From an uncultured Ilumatobacter sp. (GTDB taxonomy: Bacteria; Actinomycetota; Acidimicrobiia; Acidimicrobiales; Ilumatobacteraceae), in the NCBI GenBank assembly GCA_937891565.1, contig CALAHA010000387.1, positions 1 to 6,404 on the forward strand: DNA of 6,404 nt, in the 5' to 3' direction. The position numbers and the translations under genes are program-made. The notes beneath the pieces were generated by a model. That model was not told the origin of the DNA and made no database searches. It saw only the letters and a list, made by a program, of their open reading frames with translations. Within the stretch, counting starts at the first letter, position 1, and each line of letters starts with the position of its first letter. This document shows, piece by piece, positions 1 to 5,472 of this stretch.

Positions 1-1
1 C

Positions 2-991
2 CGGCTGTACAGCCGATCAGACGGTACACCGACGTCGGACGCACTCGAAGAACTCCTCGGCGGCATGGAAAACGGTAAGGCGCTGTCGTTCGCATCGGGG
101 ATGGCGGCCGCCGCCGTCATTCTCCTTCGACTGCCGGTGGGCTCCACCATCGCCGTTCCTGTCGACCCGTACCACGGCGTTGCCGGCATCATCAACGAAG
201 GCGAAGCCCAAGGCCGGTGGAGCGTGCTCAGGCTCGATCAGGCCGACACACCGGCGTGGCTCGATGCGCTACAAACCTGCGATCTCGTCTGGCTGGAGAC
301 GCCGGAAAATCCGCTGATGACGGTGGCTGACCTGCCGACCATCTGCGCGGCACCGCGTCGCGACGGCACGATCGTTGCGGTCGACAGCACCTTTGCGACA
401 TCGCTCAACCAGCAGCCGCTCGACCTCGGTGCCGACGTCGTCATGCACTCGGCCACGAAGTTCATCGGCGGTCACTCCGACCTCCTGGCAGGCGTATTGA
501 TTACCCGAAACGACGAACTGCTCGAGGAGTTCCGTCACCGGCGGCTCCTGTACGGGGCCACGATCGGCGGGATGGAAGCGTTCCTGACGATCCGTGGGGC
601 GCGCACCATGGCACTCCGGATGGAACGAGCACAGCAGAACGCCATGGAATTAGCAATTCGGCTTGAAGCGCATCCGGAGATCAGCCGTGTGCTGTATCCG
701 GGCCTGCCGAGCCACCCAACGCATGCCGTCGCAGCGACGTTCATGACTGGCTTCGGCGCCATGATGTCATTCGAAACCACCGGCGCCGGCGAGCGCGCGA
801 CCGACGTGTGTAACCGGATGGAACTGGTCAACCATGCAACCAGCCTCGGTGGCGTCGAAACCACAATGGAACGGCGCGCGGTGATTCCTGGTCAGGAACG
901 GATCCCTCCGACGCTCATCCGCTTGAGTGTTGGATGCGAACAGGTCGACGACCTCTGGGCCGACTTCTTGCAGGCCCTCGCCGCGCCCTGA
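2..991 (+). CDS. Cys/Met metabolism PLP-dependent enzyme (cystathionine gamma-synthase / gamma-lyase family), 5' partial
   Basis: This is a cytosolic PLP enzyme acting on sulfur amino acids: gamma-replacement (cystathionine synthesis) or C-S lysis giving a 2-oxoacid, ammonia and a thiol. The frame is open to the left edge, so the start lies outside; about 45-50 N-terminal residues are missing and 329 are visible. The ATG at 65 is internal, because family motifs precede it. In visible codon numbering, Tyr3 and Arg5 in LYSRSDGTPT are the phosphate-contacting pair donated by the neighbouring subunit. FASGMAA is the next conserved block, the Tyr of DPYHG probably stacks on PLP, and VDSTFAT holds the cofactor Asp. 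HSATKFIGGHSD carries the Schiff-base Lys (codon 153, nt 458-460). RGARTMALRM, NHATSLGGVET and RLSVGCEQVDDL complete the C-terminal domain. All catalytic residues appear intact. Synthase and lyase activities cannot be separated from sequence alone, so no symbol is given. The next gene is on the same strand 71 bp away, but probably has its own promoter. Confidence 0.95.
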   Translation, partial: RLYSRSDGTPTSDALEELLGGMENGKALSFASGMAAAAVILLRLPVGSTIAVPVDPYHGVAGIINEGEAQGRWSVLRLDQADTPAWLDALQTCDLVWLETPENPLMTVADLPTICAAPRRDGTIVAVDSTFATSLNQQPLDLGADVVMHSATKFIGGHSDLLAGVLITRNDELLEEFRHRRLLYGATIGGMEAFLTIRGARTMALRMERAQQNAMELAIRLEAHPEISRVLYPGLPSHPTHAVAATFMTGFGAMMSFETTGAGERATDVCNRMELVNHATSLGGVETTMERRAVIPGQERIPPTLIRLSVGCEQVDDLWADFLQALAAP

Positions 992-995
992 CCGG

Positions 996-1031
996 CCCTA
1001 CCAGCGGACCTCCGCAAAGTTAGGGTTGCTT
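996..1031 (+). terminator. Possible stem-loop terminator after the PLP enzyme gene
   Basis: An outer stem pairs CCCTA (996-1000) with TAGGG (1021-1025). It encloses an inner hairpin, GCGG (1004-1007) and CCGC (1012-1015) around an ACCT loop. A short T-rich stretch, TTGCTTT, follows at once. The position, 5 nt after the stop codon, fits an intrinsic terminator. The stems are short with internal gaps and the T-tract is interrupted by GC, so termination would be partial at best. The last bases are also the -35 candidate of the next gene. Confidence 0.3.
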
Positions 1032-1055
1032 TACAACATCGAGTGGCGTTACCTT
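1026..1055 (+). promoter_or_regulatory. Candidate promoter giving a leaderless GTG-start mRNA
   Basis: TTGCTT (1026-1031) and TACCTT (1050-1055) are separated by 18 bp. The second box fits the actinobacterial TAnnnT -10 pattern. Its last T lies 8 nt before the GTG at 1063, so transcription would begin at or one base before the start codon. No Shine-Dalgarno sequence precedes that GTG, which agrees with a leaderless transcript. This is inferred from spacing and motif only. Confidence 0.4.
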
Positions 1056-1062
1056 TCGGGCC

Positions 1063-3630
1063 GTGAGTCTGGACGAGGTCATACGTGTCGCCGGGCCAGC
1101 TCTCTGCGCGCCCCGGCCCGGCGCCACGCTGACGGCCCTGACGCTCCAGCATTTGCGTTCCTTCGGTGCCAGCGCTGCCGTGATTGCCAGAGATCGCGTT
1201 ATCGCATACAACGAACTCGCTGCACGCGTTGCCGATCAGATCGCCAGCTACGGCACGAACCAACGGCATGTCGAAGTGATCGTGGCCCGCCCCGACCTCG
1301 ACACCGTGGTCAAGTTTTTGGCCGCTCTGAACATCGGGAATCCCGTCGCGCTCGCGCCCGACGCCACCGCAGCCGCGCAACTCCGGGCACGGTTCGGCGG
1401 CACCACATCTGACGCCATCCATCCAGATCTGGCACTGCTGATGAGTACGTCGGGCACGACTGGCACGAGCAAGCTGGTTCGACTCTCGAAGACCGCCGTG
1501 ACGTCCAATGCACTCGCCATTGCCGACTACCTCGCACTCGGCACGGATGATCGAGCAATCACCTCCCTGCCGCTGCACTACTGCTACGGCCTGTCGGTGC
1601 TCACATCACATCTGGCTGTCGGAGCCTCCGTCGTGCTGACCGAGACTGCAGTCGTCGACCCCTGCTTCTGGGCAGCGGTCGACAGGTGGAACGTCACCGG
1701 CCTCGCCGGCGTCCCGTACACGTTCGAGTTGCTCGACCGCCAGCGCGCCAACGGCCTCGAACGGCTTGGTGCCTCGTCGCTGCGCTACGTGACCCAGGCC
1801 GGAGGTCGCCTCGACCCGACGGCCGTCGATCAGCTCGTCAACCTGGGCGACGAACACGACTTCGACATGTACGTCATGTACGGCCAAACCGAAGCCACAG
1901 CCCGAATGGCCTACCTCGACCCCGACGCCGCGCGAACCTGGCCCGGTTCGATTGGTCGACCGATTCCTGGCGGCTCCATCGAGTTGCGACCCGTCCAAGA
2001 CGCCGAGCCTGGCATCGGTGAAATCGTCTACAGCGGACCCAACGTCATGATGGGCTACGCGACGTGCGGCGACGATCTCGCACGGGGCCACGACTTCGAC
2101 GAACTACCGACTGGGGACCTCGCACGGTTCAACGACGCTGGGCTGTTGGAAATCGTTGGACGGGCAAATCGCATCGTCAAGGTGCGCGGCCTGCGCACAG
2201 ACCTCGATCAGCTCGAGACCGACCTTGCAAGCTGCGGTATCACCGCGATCTGCACCGGTGACGACAGAGGAATCGTCGTTGCCCGGCTCGACGAGACGAC
2301 CGATTCAGTTACCTACGACACCGATCTGCTCGACGCCACCGCACAACTCGTCGCCATCCCACCGACGCTGCTGGATGCCGTCGCGTTGCCAGCATGGCCA
2401 CGAACACAGTCCGGCAAGATCGACCTGCCGTTACTCACTCTTGCAGCGCGATCAATCCCGCACGCGGGCACTGGCACAGACGCCACAGTGCAGGACGCAT
2501 TCGAGTCGATCATCGGGCCGGTGAGTTCACCATCGACACAGACATTTGCCTCGCTCGGGGGCGACTCTTTCAGCTACGTCGAGATGTCGATCCGCCTCGA
2601 AACGCTGATCGGCACGCTCCCAACCAACTGGCACCTCCAGAGCGTCAGCAAACTGGCTGCCCTGGCCAACGATCACCGGCCGAGTGAATCAAAGCAATGG
2701 GCTCGCCTCGACACCAGCGTGGTGATCCGGGCGCTCGCGATCGTGCTGATCGTCTGTACCCACATGGGGCTGTATCGACTTCCCGGCGGTGCGCACACAC
2801 TGCTCTTGGTCCTCGGCTACAACGTCGCGCGCTTTCAGCTCAATGCAGCAGATACGCCTGGCCGGCTCCGCAGGTTAGCGACAACCATTGCGCGGGTCGC
2901 CGTTCCGACGGTGGTCTGGATCGGCACGCAGATGGTCTTGTTCGGTGGCTACAGCCTTGGAACCCTCTTCCTTGTCAACAACTATTTCGGTTCTGCCTGG
3001 CGCCGCGACGGCCGTTGGGAATACTGGTACTTCGAGACCTTTGTGCAATCGATGATCGTGATCGGGCTGCTGTTTGCGATTCCGGTAGTTCGTCGGGTAG
3101 AACGCCGGACGCCGTTCGGGTTCGCACTCGCCGTCGTTACCGTCACGCTGGTCTTCAGGTTCCAGATAATTGAATTAGGCGACTCGTACAACTCAATGTT
3201 CCGCCCGCACATGGTTGCTTGTTTTATCGCGCTCGGCTGGGCTGCTCAGCGCGCCCACCACGCTTGGCAGGGCATCCTGGTTACCGCGCTTCTTGCAGTG
3301 ACGAGCATCGGCTACTTCGGCCAGGTCGACCGGGAATGGCGAATTATTCTGCTCGGGACCGCGCTCATTTGGCTACCGACGATTCCGGTGCCGCGCTTCG
3401 CGGCGAAGCCGATCGGCGTCATTGCGGCAGCCTCGATGCACATTTTTCTGGTCCACTGGCAAATGTGGCCATTGTTCACCCCGTGGCTTGATCGTCACGT
3501 GGCGCTCGCCGCCACAATCGCAGTTGGCGTCGCGGTGTGGTGGGCACTCGACCGGCTGTGTTCTGCAGCAAGACAGCAACGAACAACAACTTCTCATCAC
3601 CCCGACCGGGCCTCAGCGTTCGCCATCTAG
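1063..3630 (+). CDS. Trifunctional acyl-adenylating ligase – acyl carrier – membrane acyltransferase-3 fusion
   Basis: This 855-aa protein has three domains. Residues about 20-460 are an ANL-superfamily acyl ligase. The P-loop STSGTTGTSK spans 128-137, YGQTEAT 273-279, and TGDL starts at 350. The GRANRIVKVRG hinge is around 366-376, and TQSGK ends in the likely catalytic Lys452. The substrate-pocket region reads LPLHYCYGLS as in acyl-CoA synthetases, without the Asp that amino-acid-activating A domains use for the alpha-amine, so a carboxylic acid is more likely than an amino acid. Residues about 475-540 are a carrier domain with LGGDSFS; Ser502 is the phosphopantetheine site. Residues about 548-835 form an acyltransferase-3 domain with roughly ten hydrophobic segments. 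Arg556 and His567 match the R-x10-H motif of its first helix, WEYWYFET lies at 652-659, and the last part has HIFLVHW at 793-799. The GTG at 1063 is the first start after an in-frame stop at 1021. The likely job is activation, carrier loading and transfer of an acyl group to a glycan, lipid or other membrane-side acceptor. Substrate and acceptor are unknown. Confidence 0.93.
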   Translation: MSLDEVIRVAGPALCAPRPGATLTALTLQHLRSFGASAAVIARDRVIAYNELAARVADQIASYGTNQRHVEVIVARPDLDTVVKFLAALNIGNPVALAPDATAAAQLRARFGGTTSDAIHPDLALLMSTSGTTGTSKLVRLSKTAVTSNALAIADYLALGTDDRAITSLPLHYCYGLSVLTSHLAVGASVVLTETAVVDPCFWAAVDRWNVTGLAGVPYTFELLDRQRANGLERLGASSLRYVTQAGGRLDPTAVDQLVNLGDEHDFDMYVMYGQTEATARMAYLDPDAARTWPGSIGRPIPGGSIELRPVQDAEPGIGEIVYSGPNVMMGYATCGDDLARGHDFDELPTGDLARFNDAGLLEIVGRANRIVKVRGLRTDLDQLETDLASCGITAICTGDDRGIVVARLDETTDSVTYDTDLLDATAQLVAIPPTLLDAVALPAWPRTQSGKIDLPLLTLAARSIPHAGTGTDATVQDAFESIIGPVSSPSTQTFASLGGDSFSYVEMSIRLETLIGTLPTNWHLQSVSKLAALANDHRPSESKQWARLDTSVVIRALAIVLIVCTHMGLYRLPGGAHTLLLVLGYNVARFQLNAADTPGRLRRLATTIARVAVPTVVWIGTQMVLFGGYSLGTLFLVNNYFGSAWRRDGRWEYWYFETFVQSMIVIGLLFAIPVVRRVERRTPFGFALAVVTVTLVFRFQIIELGDSYNSMFRPHMVACFIALGWAAQRAHHAWQGILVTALLAVTSIGYFGQVDREWRIILLGTALIWLPTIPVPRFAAKPIGVIAAASMHIFLVHWQMWPLFTPWLDRHVALAATIAVGVAVWWALDRLCSAARQQRTTTSHHPDRASAFAI

Positions 3631-3837
3631 CATTCAATGTATGGACACTGCCGCCGTTGATAACGAAAGCGGCACGGTCTCGGATCGCATCCTTGCTTTC
3701 ATTGCCAGACGGCTGCGGGTCTACGAGCTCACAGCGCCAGTCGCCCGAACTCGGACAGCTTGACGAAGGTCCGCGCGAAGAACTGATCGCGATGCTCCAC
3801 ACGGTGTGCACGAAGATCGCGACCCCGTGGCCCGGAT

Positions 3838-3882
3838 GCTCCCGCTGCATATGCACCGCCACCTGCAAGTGCAGCGGCCAGC
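3838..3882. repeat. Nested inverted repeat, possible bidirectional terminator
   Basis: CCGCTGCA (3842-3849) pairs perfectly with TGCAGCGG (3870-3877) across a 20-nt loop. After a small internal mismatch, GCT (3838-3840) and AGC (3880-3882) extend the stem. Two more symmetric elements lie inside: the 10-bp palindrome TGCATATGCA (3846-3855) and CTGCA-ag-TGCAG (3863-3874). It sits 36 bp beyond the stop of the minus-strand dimethylformamidase-like gene and about 210 bp beyond the plus-strand fusion gene. There is no T-run on either side, so Rho-independent termination of the classical kind is uncertain. Confidence 0.45.
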
Positions 3883-3892
3883 ATGACCAGAT

Positions 3893-3928
3893 AGCTGCGT
3901 CAGCACAGACAGCTGCGTCAGCTCAGAT
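3893..3928. repeat. Two-copy 18-bp tandem repeat over the 3' end of the minus-strand gene
   Basis: Units at 3893-3910 and 3911-3928 share AGCTGCGTCAGC and match at 16 of 18 positions. The second unit contains AGCTG-CGT-CAGCT (3911-3923), a 5-bp stem with a 3-nt loop; the first contains the 4-bp version. The stop codon of the dimethylformamidase-like gene (3918-3920) falls in the second unit, so the duplication spans its end. On the plus strand the units read as the repeated hexapeptide QIAASA / QTAASA in the frame described for the possible small gene. Confidence 0.6.
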
Positions 3929-5456
3929 AGCGGTCAAGTAGATTCGCTGTCACCTGTTGGACATCAGGATCGTCGCCGAGTCCGAAGGCCCAGTCCGTCG
4001 TACCAATCACGACGACTTCGCCGCCGTCGTCACCAAACGGCTCGACCACCATCATCACCGAGTTGCCGTGTCGGACGCGTGCCAGGCTGTCGGCGTCAAT
4101 GCGCCCGTGCAGCCGAGACGCGATGAACTCGAGGTCGCCCTGGTCGCTCAGCGCTGAAATCGACGCCGGATACTCACCCATCCCAACATTGCTCGCTGGC
4201 GTAAACGCGACGACGACTGTTTGCTCGCCGCTGGGGGCGTTGGCGTGAGCCCGAGTGATCGGGAGCTGGTAGTCGTCGAAGTCGAGCAGCCGACCGGTCG
4301 TCTCATACCCGACAACGCCGTGCTTGGTCCCGAGCAAGTCGCCGTAGGCCAAGCCGGTACCTGCAACCAACCAGTGGTCGGCTCGATAGACCGTATAGCC
4401 GCCTGATCCGCGAGGCGTGGCCTGACCGAAGCGGCTGTACAAGCCCCAGGCCGAACCTGCGCCGAACAGCGACCACTCGGGGTTCGCGACGATCGGATCA
4501 CACCACATGCCCGACATCTCGGCCTCGCGGCCTTCGGCCATCACTGGATCGGTGTCCTGCGCTGAGTACTTATGACAGACCATCGCATTGCCCTCGAGGC
4601 GGACCTGCCAAAACATCGTGTTGCCCGACATCGACGCGATGTTGGCGCCCCGCTCAACGTGCCGTTCGAGAGTTCTTCGCTGCGCTGCCGACCAGTACTC
4701 GTCGTGTCCGACATCGATGAACAGGTCGTAGCCGTCGAGTGCCTTCGGGTTTTCAAGATCGCTCGACACGCAGTAGTCGAACCGGTAACCAGCTCGTTCG
4801 GCCCATTCGACGAATCGTCGCTCGTGGGCAAACCATCCGGTCGAGCCGATCGCTGCCGGGTAGCCGTGCGCGAACCGGTACTCCTGAAAGTGGTCGCCGT
4901 TAACGTCGGGCTCTTCGCCCCAACGCGTCGGACGCGACTTGCGATCGTCCCGATCGACCTCGGGCCGGCTGAGCATCCCGCGGCTCCACGGCCGCTCAAA
5001 ACTCACCTGTTTGCCACCGGTGTAGAGGCTCTTGCCACCCCACGTGTTGTACGCGTTCCAGGTGTTCGTCGACAGCATGAGTACGGCGCTCGCCCGGTCG
5101 TCCGGGTCGCCGGTGACAACGAAGCCGGAGTACGACACGTCATGGCCAGGAGCAGCGTCAGCGGCAGTGACCGTCACGAGATAGAAGCCCGACCGCCACG
5201 ACGGGCCAGTAGCAATCGACAGCGAGGCGGCCCAGCCGCATCCGTTGCTGTCGGCATCGCTCGGTGGCGGCGTCGACACGCCCGGGTTGCCAAGCGACTT
5301 CCACACGACCTCACGTGCTCCACCCCATCGTTCAACAACGACATCGAACGACGCCGCCTTGGTCGAGACGTGCAGATCGATCGACCCACCGGGCGCCGTA
5401 CTCAGCTGCGAGCAGTAGCTCTCGATTTCGTCGTAGAACGTGATGTCATCGGCCAT
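3918..5456 (-). CDS. N,N-dimethylformamidase large-subunit-like protein (C-terminal-domain family)
   Basis: This 512-aa protein resembles the C-terminal part of the N,N-dimethylformamidase large subunit, an amidohydrolase whose characterised member uses a mononuclear iron bound by two Tyr and one carboxylate. Residues about 20-115 look like a beta-sandwich, with SGFYLVTVTA and YSGFVVTGD. The family blocks follow: STNTWNAYNTWGG (129-141), FIDVGHDEYW (246-255), SGNTMFWQ (277-284), VVGYETT (381-387) and GTTDWAFGL (485-493). Tyr254 and Glu385 are possible metal ligands, by inference only. No signal peptide or membrane segment is seen. The frame is open further upstream to 5774, but the ATG at 5456 is chosen because GAGGAA lies 5 nt before it and the upstream part overlaps the neighbouring gene and reads as low-complexity Arg/Ser/Thr. 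It is shorter than classical large subunits (about 760 aa), lacks the extra N-terminal module, and no small subunit is encoded nearby. Amide hydrolysis is plausible; dimethylformamide as substrate is not implied. Confidence 0.9.
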   Translation of the reverse strand: MADDITFYDEIESYCSQLSTAPGGSIDLHVSTKAASFDVVVERWGGAREVVWKSLGNPGVSTPPPSDADSNGCGWAASLSIATGPSWRSGFYLVTVTAADAAPGHDVSYSGFVVTGDPDDRASAVLMLSTNTWNAYNTWGGKSLYTGGKQVSFERPWSRGMLSRPEVDRDDRKSRPTRWGEEPDVNGDHFQEYRFAHGYPAAIGSTGWFAHERRFVEWAERAGYRFDYCVSSDLENPKALDGYDLFIDVGHDEYWSAAQRRTLERHVERGANIASMSGNTMFWQVRLEGNAMVCHKYSAQDTDPVMAEGREAEMSGMWCDPIVANPEWSLFGAGSAWGLYSRFGQATPRGSGGYTVYRADHWLVAGTGLAYGDLLGTKHGVVGYETTGRLLDFDDYQLPITRAHANAPSGEQTVVVAFTPASNVGMGEYPASISALSDQGDLEFIASRLHGRIDADSLARVRHGNSVMMVVEPFGDDGGEVVVIGTTDWAFGLGDDPDVQQVTANLLDRYLS

Positions 5457-5460
5457 GTCG

Positions 5461-5466
5461 TTCCTC
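5461..5466 (-). promoter_or_regulatory. Ribosome binding site of the dimethylformamidase-like gene
   Basis: On the minus strand GAGGAA lies 5 nt upstream of the ATG at 5456, within the 16-bp gap after the hydrolase stop codon. It fixes the start of the downstream gene and supports translation from a shared mRNA. Confidence 0.7.
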
Positions 5467-5472
5467 GAACGA

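Larger units (their letters stand above)
3641..3941 (+). pseudogene. Possible small frame-disrupted gene in the convergent gap
   Basis: An ATG at 3641 opens a 40-codon frame to a stop at 3761-3763. Its helical-looking start includes SDRILAFIARRLRVYELT. The +1 frame then carries equally gene-like codons (PELGQLDEGPREELIAML, strongly G/C at third positions) to a stop at 3939-3941. Joining the frames by skipping one C near 3734-3740 gives a continuous 99-residue reading, with a cysteine-dense part (GCSRCICTATCKCSG) and a six-residue repeat at its end. There is no Shine-Dalgarno site. TAGCAT at 3628-3633 would be a TAnnnT box placed 8 nt before the ATG, the same geometry as at the GTG of 1063. 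This could be a decayed gene, a sequencing slip or chance. It overlaps the end of the convergent minus-strand gene by 24 bp. I do not recognise the product. Confidence 0.25.

Noticed and set aside
65..991. Start of the PLP enzyme at the ATG of 65
   Set aside because: The frame is open upstream to the window edge and encodes the conserved YSR...TPT motif before it, so the gene is simply cut by the edge.
892..1578. 228-codon minus-strand open frame
   Set aside because: It lies across the end of the PLP gene and the ligase domain, both with clear conserved motifs on the other strand.
1063..2700. NRPS module or DltA-type D-alanine ligase
   Set aside because: No condensation domain, the amine-binding Asp is missing, and the pocket resembles acyl-CoA synthetases.
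3893..3928. CRISPR-like repeat
   Set aside because: Only two directly abutting 18-bp units with no spacers, and no cas genes.
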